Assembly (NCBI GenBank): GCA_023213395.1
Contig: CM041465.1
Location: 168,461,741 to 168,525,740 of the forward strand
Length of the DNA: 64,000 nt
Direction: 5' to 3'
Origin: Cycas panzhihuaensis
Lineage: Eukaryota > Cycadophyta
The position numbers and the translations under genes were made by a program. Every line of letters begins with the position of its first letter. Positions within the stretch are counted from its first letter, which is position 1. Below, in pieces: positions 11,250 through 22,330 of the stretch. The notes beneath the pieces are model-generated. The model worked only from the letters and a program-made list of their open reading frames with translations, was not told the DNA's origin and did no database searches.

Positions 11250-13285
11250 GGAAGGCTTATTAGATAAATCATATTCAAAATTAGAGTCATCATCTAAGGG
11301 AATGTTAGAGCCAATTTTAAATACTATACATTTGGCCTTATACACCTTTAGGTGGTCATAATTTCATTTCTCAAAGTACTCGATGGAAAGGCCAACCTTC
11401 TTTTTTTCATATTTACTTCCACTATATGAACTCAAAAGGGATCTACTAATAAGGTTAGTGCTAATATTGAGCTTGGGGCTAGGGATTACATAATGAGAAA
11501 TATTTAAAACTTGTCATGGATAATAAGAGAGGGTGTAGTGAGAGAACATGGGTTAATTAATAAAAAACTATACTTCAACTGATTTGGTATTAAGATGGTG
11601 TGGTTTTAAGTGCATGGAAATGTACTATTTAAGTATAGTCGTAAACATCACAATGAAAGTGTCCCAACCTAAGTTATAGAAAATCTAGTCTAAAATACTT
11701 AAAATTTTTCTATATATGTTTTAGTAAAAGTATTTTTCTATAAACATATGAGTTTACTAAAGAAGGAATAGTCTCAAGTATCCTCATACTATTCAAAAAA
11801 CAAGTTATAAAATGAATTCCATATGTTCGCATTTAGATTTTCTTGTTTCTACTAGTAGAACTAGTGATGTCCTTTGCCTTCTAGATGGATATGACTATAG
11901 GTGAGCTTATTAGCTAGATTCATAGGGTAAAGGTCAAAATATTACTCAGGTTTCTTGATCTAACTATAGTTAGAATCACAATTTAACTCTAGATCAAAAG
12001 TTAGGATGTTAATTTTGTGGTGTTAGTATTGCTATTGGTGAGAGGGTGGTGGTGGTGTTGAGAGCTACTAGTGAAAGTAGGGGTGGAGGGCATATTAGAG
12101 ATTTGGGGGGAAAGTTTCAAGAGCTCATCAAATATCTTAGTGATGTTATCATTGAGGGAGTTATATTAGGTATCTGTGGCTAAGATCTGATCTACTTAGA
12201 TGAGACGACCCATTAACTAAATAAGTGAGTTTAAGGAATGGGACTAAAAGAAAGGGGATTATGGAAGAAGAAAGAGTTTCAAATAAAGGAGAATTAGATA
12301 ATATGAATGAGATTAATGAGTTAGCAAATAATATGGAAGGGTGAGGGAGGGAGGGAGGGGGTGTTTATAGCCTTTTGACCTTTTGATTATAAAGAAACCT
12401 ATGTAAGGTATCTTTAGACTATTTTCCCCAAAACCTATGTAAGAAATTCATTGAGTGCACTAAGATAGGCATGATATTCTCATCAAGATGATGTAGGTGA
12501 AAATATGTACTTAAAATTAATCATGGGACCCATAGGGTACCTATCTATTTTTCTCAAAAGTATGGATTAAAACTAGCTTTATGAAAAGTAATGGGTACAA
12601 TTCCTCCATTATAATAAGGTAGGTAAACTATAATAATAATTTTTTTTTTATGTGTAAAGTCTATTAGGAAGAGTTTAGGCTATAAAAAAAAGGATATATA
12701 TTGAGATGAGACTACTAATAGTATATTTGCTTAGGTTCTTATTACAAAACAAAAAATAAATTACCAATCACCAATATTAAATAAAATTTGATACTAAGAT
12801 TTCAGACTCGACTCAAGGTTTTCCTAGTTTATAGGATCTTTGACATACTTCCTAGTTAATAATAGATAATTAACTAACCATCTCAAGGCACTAACTATAA
12901 AGGATTAATGTCCTCATAGCCACAATATCTATCTTTGAGGTATATATAAAGAGTGCTTTCTTGGTGCTAATCACTAACCAATTCACTACAAATTATAAAT
13001 GAATGACAAGATTCTTATTCTAGGCTTCAAGCAATCCTAAGGGGTCCTATGATATATCTAAGGGTACATGGAGGCCCAATTCCATGTATAGATGTTGTCT
13101 AAGGCCTAGTTATCAATAAATAGATTGCCTTACTTCATATGCCAACTTATACCTGAGCATACTTACTCAAGATAAAGAGAGAAATTGTTGTTATTTTTAG
13201 AGAAAAGTAAAAAAGAAAATCTAATAGCGAAATTACCAATACCCCCTTATTTTCACCCTTATTATTAATGATGGCATCCCTCAAA
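11250..13285 (-). pseudogene. gag: gypsy B Gag and protease region
   Basis: The clearest Gag piece, on the minus strand at about 11990-11850, includes YFDLYPMNLANKLTYSHIHL, the gypsy Gag pattern W-x-x-K-x-E-x-Y-F ... A-x-x-x-L-E-G. Upstream is a Pro/Ser/His-rich stretch (about 12100-12030) typical of the Gag linker. The protease between Gag and RT is too decayed for me to point to its active site. The short plus-strand open frame at 11050-11250 is only the antisense of this region. Confidence 0.62.
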
Positions 13286-13289
13286 CCAT

Positions 13290-13301
13290 GCTCTAATACC
13301 A
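13290..13301 (-). other. primer-binding site of gypsy B
   Basis: The minus strand reads TGGTATTAGAGC followed by ATGG, one change from the initiator tRNA-Met site. It lies 2 nt from the LTR edge at 13304. Confidence 0.82.
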
Positions 13302-13303
13302 TT

Positions 13304-13706
13304 TAGAGTATTCTTCATCTGTATTTCTCCATAATTACTTATGCAAATTAGGATAAAAGAGCATAAATACAACAAAACAACAAGATAGATCAACTTTTAT
13401 TACAACAAAAGAGATGGCTATAGAATTATAAGCATAATGATAAATAATTTTATAAGATTAATATAACAATGTAATGCACTAATTATAATAGACTCAACAA
13501 AACATAGCCACTAACATTTGATGAGGCCTTATATAAATAAAAGAGGCCTCCAAATTAAAATGTTATTCATACATGAAAGCAACCCCTACATAAATGTTAA
13601 GAGGTAGCACTAGCATTTAGGTCTTGCAATCATATGTGTTAATAAGTAGGTCTTGTGGTTAAGTTAGTTATGTATCAGGTCCTGCCAAAGAGGTAGCTAC
13701 ATGGTA
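13304..13706 (-). repeat. 5' LTR of gypsy B
   Basis: Partner of 7493-7890, about 400 bp. Its edge bases have drifted (TAGAGTATT against TGAGTATT; ...TGGTA against ...TAGTA), so the TG/CA ends are no longer exact. The primer-binding site on the left fixes it as the 5' copy. Confidence 0.8.
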
Positions 13707-16335
13707 CTAAATATTACCAAATGCTCAAGAGTATCTAGCTTTTAAACAAAACCCTCATAATTGAACATATGCTTTTATGATCATGGATTTTAATCTCTTA
13801 TAGTCATATCCAAGCTTATATATTTAATATGGTTGCATTTAAGAACATCACAAATATGATAAATGAAATATTTAAGGTCTTTTTAACTAATAAAACTATT
13901 AGCTTTTAAATTACATGCTACCCTTGAAGTTTCCCACACTACAAAAAAGTATGCCATTATTGAATATTTATTTGAATAGGAGGGGCATTAATTCATCCAT
14001 TAATACCATTCATTTACTCACTAGCACCACTAGGTATAGGCATGCATAATATTAGTTTCCCTTATGAACTATATCTAGTATAAATAATCTAACATTTAAC
14101 AATTAAAGTAAGTTAATCTAGTGCATAATAAAGTTAATATACTTGAAGGGAAAAATAAACAAAAAAGAAATGAACTCAAATAACATGAAACAAGTATAAT
14201 ACATATTTTAATTTACCATTAGATGAAGTATAAATGTTGAAAATAAGCTTTCCACCCTCTAAAATAGGTAATGAGATTAATGAGATCGTAATATTATAAA
14301 TTAAGAGATCTAAAATTAGTAAAAACCAACATCACAATAATCAATATAAATACATTAATATATTACTTCTATTTCTTTAATTCTTTGAAGAATGCTTTAG
14401 TAGATATATAGCTTCTATAAAGAAATTATTAATTTTGTTAACATAACAATTATTCATAGAAACATCTATAAAGAATTATAACAATGAACTAACATTGCTT
14501 AGAGATTTTTAAAACTTAATGAATACAACAATACTTATCCTTAAAAACAAGAAAACAAAAGATATGTACTATAAGTAATGTATTACATATGAATAGAATA
14601 GTTAAAAAAATAGTGACTATCCAATTAGCAAAAATAACATTTAAAGCAACTTCCATGCTAATACTAAACAATAATATTAAAGGGAAAATCATTAATAAAT
14701 CACAAGCAACTTTAATATTAGATTCTTTAACTTGTGATTCTCATGAGCAAAAATTTCTTCTACCTTGATAATCACAACTTATAAAGGAAATGACTCAAAT
14801 GAGACAAAATCTTAGAGATTTTTATGCCTATAGTTATAGGTGTTGACTTCTCATCTCAATATTTTATAGATCCACCACAATCATTGATTATATTAGAAAG
14901 GTCTATGCATATATCATACATATAACTATGGAATCCTACTTAAAGTATTAAACGTAAACTATAAAATCAATTCAATAATCAATATAAATTTATATCTATA
15001 AAATCTTCCATATTTATAACTCTTATTTATTTGTTAATTCCATTTGGAAAGGTTTCCTTTTTTCTTGAATTAGTGATGGGGTAGTATTGTTGCATTATTT
15101 TCCACACTACATACACAACAATGATCATAAGATAAATTATTAATTGATCTAATCTTAAGATCAACCCTACTTTGAACAAACATAAGAAAGAATAAAAGAA
15201 TGAAAATAAATCAAATGGGAGATAAATACATAGGTAAAAAGAGAATGCATTAGAATTAGTCATCTCTTAATCCATGAATAAACTATAGAGATCATCATCT
15301 CATTTATACTAGCTTTACCAACCTTGGACCATCTCTATCTAGTTCCTAAGAAAGAAATTAATAGGTCTCCACTAGAAATAAATTAGAAATATATATAACA
15401 CCATACATTACTAAAGTAGCATACAGTGGTGTAAATATACCAAGTTACGCCATAAATCAAAGCATAATAAGAACTCCATCAAAATGAGGATTAAATAAGT
15501 ATATAAATTAATAGGCTATAGTATGGTATAAAATTATACATAATTAAATAAACCCCTTTATATTAATTCATCTATATAACAAGAGGTTCAGATCCACTAA
15601 TATTAGATCTTCTCTTAAGGATCATTAGGACCCCATATATTAGAGTATGCAAAGTGGTTAATAAGGAAAATGGTGTATGATAAACAAAATAATGAATGCC
15701 ATTTATGCATGCAAAAGTTATGAAACTTTTGTTATTTATTACTTGACACAATCTTAGAGGACTATAAAAGATTGCTAGCAGTTGTATTATACAACATTCG
15801 ATATAGCTAGAAAGGAAGATGATATATAATACAAAATATTAGGACTAATTTTTATGAATATAAAATAGGTTATTTAGATATTCGAATATAAACAAAGGTC
15901 ACTAGAAGTCATGTCATATACTATAGAACATGGCTAACAAAAATTTGATATATATATATATATATTTGTCTTATACATGTATTATAAAAATAAAACTAAG
16001 CACCATATATAATCCAAACTAAAATAATAAGTATCCTAATAAATATTAATGTGTCAACTAATATAGATAAATACTTACAAATTTATATTAATGTGCTTAC
16101 CATATTTCCCACCTTCTAGTAACTATAATCATGAAAAAAAAAAAAAACACATATACATTTATGTTTATCCATTATTATTAATAGACTATGGAATATACAT
16201 AATCAAACTAATGTCATCCTTCCATGCCTACTTTAAAAGTTAAGGATTTTACTATGGAAGAGGCTATACATTAATTAATCATCTTATAAATTATACATAT
16301 TAACATGTTTTAACCTTATACAAATGCTTGGTACG
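13707..16335. other. AT-rich stretch, no feature recognised
   Basis: Both strands were read. I find no domain, no LTR pair and no RNA gene. There is a (TA)n run at 15949-15965. A 78-residue minus-strand frame (15263-15027) is low-complexity and resembles nothing known to me. The stretch from 33135 has the same base composition and is probably the other flank of the gypsy C insertion. Confidence 0.5.
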
Positions 16336-18335
16336 TGGACACGCATCTACGGGATAGCCACCTAACTAAATAGGTATGATAAGAGCAGGTGATAATATGA
16401 TCGAGAAAGAAACCTATAAGTAGGACAAGTACCACGCAGGGTGCCCCATGCACCAGAGTGCGAGTTCAGGACCTGCAATGGAATATAGCTACCAAAGGGT
16501 GATCCCCCCACTTCAAACAAGAGGTGAGGAGGCGTAGGGTTAGCCTGGGTTGACTTAAGGGAAGGATCCTCCCACCCTTGGATGGCCGGAAGGGGAAAGA
16601 GAAGAACCTTCAAGGGTTTCCCTAGAGCAACGGGAAACAAAGAAGGATAGGCGAGTGGGTAGCCTAAGGACAGGGTCAAAGTATGCCTAAGTAACCTAAC
16701 CAAATGCACAAATGATAAAGAGAGAAGGAAGCTCACACGACAAAAGGAGGGAAAGGGTGAAGGGGAAGGTTTCCCAAGACCTTTTCCTATGGCTAAAGAA
16801 GATGCATGCAACAAAGTAAATAAAGCATGAACCCAAAAGCAAAGTTGATTCCTTTCTATTTCCAATGAGTTGATTACTACCTATGTAAAGGAAATTCAAA
16901 AGGAAATGGTGATAGAGTGGAGCGAAAGCATGTACCTAGAACGGGAGCATATCGTAATGGTGGCGCTCCCAAGGGACACCCAAAACTACTCCACAAGGTG
17001 CGGCGGTCGTGAAGCATCGCAGCAGATCGGAATAAGGGGCTCCCTTACCTTCCCCGAAAAAATACTAAAGTACAAAACCAAGGAAAGAAAGAGACTAAAT
17101 ACTAGCAATAAATTAAGTATGAAAGTACAACATGCATGGAAGCACTTACCGGAAAAGGGACGAATGGAGAGAGGTCCTTTACGCTTTTCGGACACCTGCA
17201 AGTAAACAACAACCTCCCTCTTTCCAGAGAAAGGGTACTAACATGTAATGGCAAGATCCTAACAATACATGTCTATGTAAAACAAATATAAACTTAAACA
17301 CATATAAGTTAGTATCAACACAATGATGATAATATGTAAAGGAGGATAACCAAAGCAAATGGAAAGTAATCGGTAAGCCTCAAAGCGGCCCACCTCCCAC
17401 AAAGAACAACCCCAACCTCGCCCAAAAGCCACAAGGCAGTGAGGGTAAGGCTAAGAAAGATGGCTAGAAAACAATAGTAAGAGAGTTGGAAGGAGCCAAA
17501 GAAGACCTACGGTAAGCCGGGGTGCTATAAAGAGAAAACCGGGTTGCCGGGAAAAGAGTTGGGCTAGAAACAAACGGTCAGGACTTATGTGAGTTTTTCG
17601 GACCTAAGCACAAGCCCTCAAACCAGTGCTGTAATGTATGACAACACTGATTTTAGTGGCTAAGAGAGGCCCAACAAACCCTTATTTGAGTGCCAAGGAC
17701 AGCATGAGGCAAGAGGGAAGGTTTGGAGGGCTAAAAGCTGCTTGAGGAGCGTGGAAGGTGGTATGGAATCCACCCAGCTCTCTCCCAAACCCTATGCCAC
17801 CCTCTTGTCACGCCTTGAGCAACAAACACAGGTAAGGAGGCACTAATAACAGGAGTAAAACAGTCCAATACAAAAGGAAAAACAACCTTCACAAACCCAA
17901 GCAAGAGGACAAGCAAGATAGGGCATCGATTGAATAAGAAAATAACTCAAATCAATGAATACCTGAGAAGATGAGGAGGGGCTATTGCCTCAGTCAAGGG
18001 CTGGTAAGGAAAGGCTAAGAAATTAGCCCAAAAACTATGGTGTAGTAGGTTTGGAACCCTACTAATAGAGTTGGAGGAAGAACACCTGCACTTGGAACGC
18101 TTGATGGCTGCTTGGGCAAGAATCTACTGAGATCTCTCCAAAGGGGCCCTCTCCAAGGTGTGTGAAGGGCTGTGAAGATGTCCTAGCCACACCAAAAGAG
18201 AGTTGGGCACTGGAGGAGAGGCGCAGGTCCTGTAGTAGCAGTAGGACAACAGAAAATAGTAGAGCACAGAGTGGTTTCCTTGAGGAGCAATCCAAAAAGT
18301 GAGCTAAAAAATTCTCAAAAATGAGTAAATGATGA

Positions 18336-18346
18336 CTTAAATACCC
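18336..18346 (-). promoter_or_regulatory. TATA-like box of the gypsy C LTR
   Basis: The minus strand reads GGGTATTTAAG. The same box is at 32497-32506 in the other LTR. If it is used, transcription would begin about 30 nt further on, near 18305, leaving about 1.97 kb of R plus U5. The assignment rests on sequence alone. Confidence 0.45.
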
Positions 18347-18481
18347 AACCTAAACCCTAAAGCGAGCGATTAGGGCATGGCTGGTAGTGAATTAAGTCAC
18401 GAGACATGTGGTAGTTTTGTAATAAATGCGAAATTGCCACAATAGATTTTAAAAAATAAATTAGAATAGTCATCCCGCCAC

Positions 18482-18530
18482 AAAATCTGTGGTACCACGG
18501 ATTTTCTGGCGGTACTGCGAAAATCGCAGT
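18482..18530. repeat. palindrome pair in the gypsy C LTR
   Basis: 18482-18505 is a 24-base palindrome centred on GGTACC with one mismatched pair. 18514-18530 is ACTGCGA-AAA-TCGCAGT, a perfect 7-bp hairpin. The equivalents in the other LTR are 32643-32666 and 32675-32691. They lie upstream of the presumed start site, in U3. Confidence 0.8.
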
Positions 18531-19379
18531 GGTATTTGCCTGAAGGCAAAACCAGGCCCGGCCAACCAGTCCAGGCTCTGGGCAGATGACAAAAAGGGCC
18601 AATAGAGGACTGAGACACCTACCCAGGGATAAACAAGCCAACAAACAGGTCCAAAAGAGCAAAAATAGGATTCACACGATGCGGCAAGTCAACCAAACAA
18701 TGACGAGTCATCACACGGGCAGAGGTGGCGTAAGTCAAGTGGATCTTGGAGCGAGAAGGGCAGAATGCGGGAAGTGGAATGGCCACCAGGGTGCCACACT
18801 TGCTGGGAGTGTGCCCCTACTATAGTCGTCATAGGCTAAATAAATGTAGACGAAGACAAAATTGTCTACGAGGCCACAAACATGCAAACATGCAAGCAAA
18901 TACTCATCAAAAGAAAGTAATGATAAGGTGAGAAACATATCTGCACTTACCTAAGTCGGTAATTCCGTATCCATTCCTGGTGGAAACACCGCCTGGCAGT
19001 AGAGCCTCACCGCTCGGAAGCCTGGTGCGATGGCAAATGATGACAACACAACTGTTAGTAGCACATGTGTATATAGATATATCAATCAAGATCATAATAG
19101 TAGGAAAGGGTGCTGGCGAGTGTCGTGGTGGAATGCGTAGATACGAAAGCGGCAGTGGAGACAACATAGGGGTTGCCTATGAGCCACCTGGGAACCGACT
19201 GGAAAAATGAGAAAGGCGAGGGGGCTGCCCCCGCCACAAAAGATGCAGAAGGGCATGCATAACCAAGTAAAGAGTAAGCAAGGGGTAGTCACCATAGTTT
19301 TACCTCATTAGCGATTAGGTTTTAGAGGTGTGAACGGGTCGTAAAGTAAAGTGTAAGATGACCTTTGGCTTGGGTGACA

Positions 19380-19830
19380 GGGCATCTAGACAAGCCTCAG
19401 GGATGGTCAACAAAGAGAGGAAGGCGACACTCAAGGATGAGGTGAACGAGAATATCTGCCTCAACGTTGAGGGCCCAAGGAATATGCTGGATATCAACGG
19501 AAGAGAAGTGGGCCAGGAGGGATCTGGTGGCAGAAGCAAAAGTCCTCAAGTGAGGGCATCGCACCTGGTAAATTTAGGTGAGATGAGACACCATAACTTA
19601 AGAGTCGCAAAGCAAAACAATGGATCCATGATGAAAATAGAGAGCATTAGTGAGGGCTTCAATAATAGCTGTATATTCAGCTTCATTGTTAGTAACCTCT
19701 GGGAGGAAGATCATAGAGCAGAGGAGGTCATGTCCAGAAGGACTACGGAGAATCCATGCAGTGGCAAAAGGTCAAGGATTACCACGGCTTCCGCCGTCAG
19801 TAAAGATGTAGATGGATATGGGTGACACAA
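19380..19830 (-). pseudogene. second RNase H (archaeal-type-like), detached from pol
   Basis: One minus-strand frame from 19828 reads SPISIYIFTDGGSRGNP and continues for about 145 residues with three stops. All catalytic acids are visible: Asp in FTDGG (19796-19798), Glu in NNEAEY (about 19676-19691), Asp in LLCDS (19604-19606) and a last Asp in NVEAD (19454-19456). NNEAEY and the IPxxxNxxAD end resemble the archaeal-type RNase H known as an extra domain in Tat-lineage gypsy elements. It would remove RNA from RNA/DNA hybrids during cDNA synthesis. It lies about 3.7 kb downstream of the integrase end, beyond the antisense PMD gene, which is odd for a polyprotein domain. Confidence 0.8.
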
Positions 19831-20337
19831 AAATCCTGGTAGACAATAAATAATAAAAGCAATACTCGAAAGGTAAGCAAAAGTAGCCATGAAGGGTAGG
19901 AGGACCTAGCAATGAGGTTACCCAGGGTGAGATCAAGCAGTCTGATCACCATCAAAGAGTGGTTGGAGGAAAAAAATGCTCTTGGGGCGTTAAAAGGTCG
20001 CTTCGGAAAGCGAAACATGCCCCCGGACGGGGAGCATCCCCTTTGGAGACCCCAAGAGCGAGAAAGGACTACGGAAATGAATCTAGGGCGATGAAACAAG
20101 CTAAACGAGTATAAACTCAAACGTGCACATGAGTAGCATGCAAAACGAGATAGAAGGGCCCAGGAGAAAAGTGCAAAAATGAGGCACCATAAATGCACCT
20201 ACGAGAAAGCGCAAAAAGGGTGTCAAGAGAGCACAATAGGCAACGAGGCCAGAAGGCAAAGGCAATTAGGGAAACAGGATAGTCCCAACGGCTGTCGTGG
20301 AGCCAAAAATAAAAGAAGTGCCCATTGGGGCCCCCAC

Positions 20338-20347
20338 CTATATAAGG
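20338..20347 (+). promoter_or_regulatory. TATA box of the antisense PMD gene
   Basis: CTATATAAGG in the context CCCCCACCTATATAAGGAAA is a strong plant TATA box on the plus strand, inside an element transcribed from the minus strand. A start near 20370 (TCACTAGCTC) would fit. The first ATG of the gene model is at 20506. Confidence 0.65.
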
Positions 20348-20529
20348 AAATCAAATAGAAAATGGATTCATTTTCACTAGCTCTCGTAAGAAACCAGAGC
20401 CATTCCCTTACGTAGTGGAGTGCCGCCCAACTTCAGAGGCACGCAGGGAGAGATCGGATTGTCAGATCGCAGAGTGGAGAGAGCCAGCAGGATCGGTAGG
20501 ACGAGATGACGATAGCAAGACCAGATCCA

Positions 20530-21009
20530 GTGAGTGGACATCATTAGACCCAACCCGTTTCAAAGTTTGAATTTTATTGGTTTTTGATAGTTTTATGTGT
20601 AATTTTAGTGCCTCTTATGGGCAACCAGAGGCCTCTCAGAGTCTGAATCAGACCCAGAAAGAGGCGGGGACCTGGGCATTAGGGAGCCCTGGTCCCAATG
20701 GGTCTCACGGGGTCCACCAAAAGAAAATTTTTTGGTTTTTCGGGGCAAAAATCCCCCCTTTTAGGGGGTCACCATTCGTACCACGGCAATGATCGCAGTG
20801 CCGCGATCATTACCGCGGGACCCGATCGCCACGGGACCCGACCTGAACTTAGCGGTACCGCTAAGTTTAATGCAGTACGAAGATAGTAAAGGAGAAAAAA
20901 GATGGAAGGGCCAAAGAGCCCCAAATCTCAGACAGAGAGAGCTGAGAGAGGGGTAAGGAGTGATGATAACTAACATGAAGCTAACTTTGATCATTTTTTA
21001 TGTGGACAG
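20530..21009 (+). other. intron 1 of the PMD gene (predicted)
   Basis: The donor is CCA|GTGAGTGG and the acceptor TTTTATGTGGACAG|G, with CTAAC branch-like sites at 20970-20974 and 20981-20985, 25-39 nt before the acceptor. Both exons join in phase 0. The 480-nt intron contains the palindromes listed separately. cDNA would be needed to prove it. Confidence 0.55.
20788..20867. repeat. palindrome cluster in PMD intron 1
   Basis: 20788-20811 has perfect 9-bp arms AATGATCGC / GCGATCATT around a 6-base loop. 20846-20867 is a perfect 22-bp palindrome centred on GGTACC (AACTTAGCGG and its complement). Between them GGGACCCGATCGCC and GGGACCCGA form a short direct repeat. The GGTACC centre recalls the LTR palindromes. 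Confidence 0.85.
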
Positions 21010-22219
21010 GCTATCATCGCGGTGGATAACCACGAGAACGTAGGTATGGCCATATTGAGTTACATGGAGATGGCGTCACAAGAGGATAGGGAGATCTTGC
21101 AGAGGTGTGGCCTATACAAGGCCCTCAAGACACCTCAGTATGCATCAGATCAGAGGTTACTGGTTGACATAGTATCCTATTGGAATAGGAGGAGACATGT
21201 ATTCCACCTACCTCAGGTAGGTGACGTGACGGTCACGCCGAGAGATATACGGTGGATATTGGGAGTACCGACGACAGGGAGGCCGGTGAGACTGGGGACG
21301 CTACCTAGCACCGAGGTAGCACACAGGGAGGCAGCCCTGTTCTTTACAGGAGCTGATAAATGGGAGCAGAGCAGGGCTCCCCTCCAGACCATATTAATGT
21401 CAAGGATTCCTCGGGTGAGGAAGTTGGTTATATTGTGTGTTATGTTCTAGATTTCCCAGAAATAGATCTATAGGGAGATATCGGGTGGTTGGTTGGATGT
21501 AGTAGGCCACTACGAAGCCAGCAAGAGGATGGACTGGGCGACCCTAATAGCAGCGAAGCTCATCGCCCAACTAGACACTATTAGGATGACCGACAGATGT
21601 AGGTTATCGTATAGCACACTGCTACAGTGTTGGTTCTTTGATCATTTCGCGGCAGTGGCACCAGTGGGGGGACCACACCCCATTATAGAGTGGGCCCCGA
21701 TTGTCCACAGGTGGCAGACTCGGTTGAGAGGGACATAGGACCGGGCCCATGTTTGACGATCGGTGGAGGTGACATCACTGGACCTCCTCACCCTACCAGA
21801 CTACGTGGCAGAGCCCTACAGGACGGTGAGGTAGGACAATGACGGCGAGGCGGTCGGAGCAGGAGTACCTGCAGGCGATGATGGTGGAGATGATGGAGAT
21901 GATGGAGGAGATGGGGCCAACCCATCATGACCTACAGGAGAGGTAGGTCCCTCAGGGACAACTGGAGGCACAGAGGGTCCATCTAGGACTGCCAGAGGAG
22001 AGGCAAGCCCATCAGGAGTGCAGGACTAGAGCAAGGGGCCCGTGACTAGGGCCCGCAGGCTATGGATCATGAGGGGATCTGGAGGGACAAGAGCTGAGCT
22101 AGTCCCTGCGAGGAGGGAGGCCCAAGCAGAGGAGGTGCCTGAGGATGAGGCACCCGCAGCTGGCAGAGAGCCAGGAGGGGAGGATGCCGCACGACTAGAG
22201 GAGTCGGCAGCCACAGTAG

Positions 22220-22330
22220 GTGAGACCTAACCTTTTCCAAAGTCATTTGGCATCTAGATAGATATTCGATTTGATTTGATCATGGTATATGGTGAGATAC
22301 ATACTAACACATAGCATGTTGCATTGGCAG
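22220..22330 (+). other. intron 2 of the PMD gene (predicted)
   Basis: The donor is GTAG|GTGAGA and the acceptor GCATTGGCAG|GT, with CTAAC at 22314-22318. It splits a Gly codon (phase 1) and joins the frame ending SAATV to AVEIRRLIEAM. Without splicing the frame stops at 22228. Confidence 0.6.

Larger units (their letters stand above)
7493..13706 (-). mobile_element. Ty3/gypsy retrotransposon B, chromovirus-like, complete but decayed
   Basis: About 6.2 kb flanked by two direct LTR copies (7493-7890 and 13304-13706). On the minus strand the order is LTR, primer-binding site, gag, protease region, RT, RNase H, integrase, chromodomain-like end, polypurine tract, LTR. RT before integrase is the gypsy order. 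Dense stops and visible LTR divergence make it old. I could not find a matching target-site duplication. Confidence 0.85.
16336..18973 (-). repeat. 3' LTR of gypsy C
   Basis: It starts TGGACACGCATC and ends CCGTATCCA, with TG...CA ends, and is collinear with 30498-33134. U3 lies at its right end (minus-strand transcription). Short plus-strand (16903-17205) and minus-strand (17201-16986) frames are open here and in the other LTR, but because the LTRs are near-identical this is weak evidence of coding. The length is far above the usual 0.3-1.5 kb. Confidence 0.9.

Noticed and set aside
11050-11250. 66-residue plus-strand frame
   Set aside because: Antisense of the decayed gypsy B protease/RT spacer; no domain.
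15027-15263. 78-residue minus-strand frame in the unassigned AT-rich stretch
   Set aside because: Phe/Tyr/Leu-rich low complexity with no recognisable motif and no neighbours to support it.
16362-16865. 167-residue minus-strand open frame in the gypsy C LTR
   Set aside because: Low-complexity Leu/Ser/Pro composition, different in length in the other LTR (30976-30608), and no known domain. I treat it as chance within the LTR.
18586-19210. Cluster of short frames on both strands around the right end of the gypsy C 3' LTR
   Set aside because: They cross the LTR boundary, differ between LTR copies and show no domain; the real coding signal nearby is the RNase H further right.
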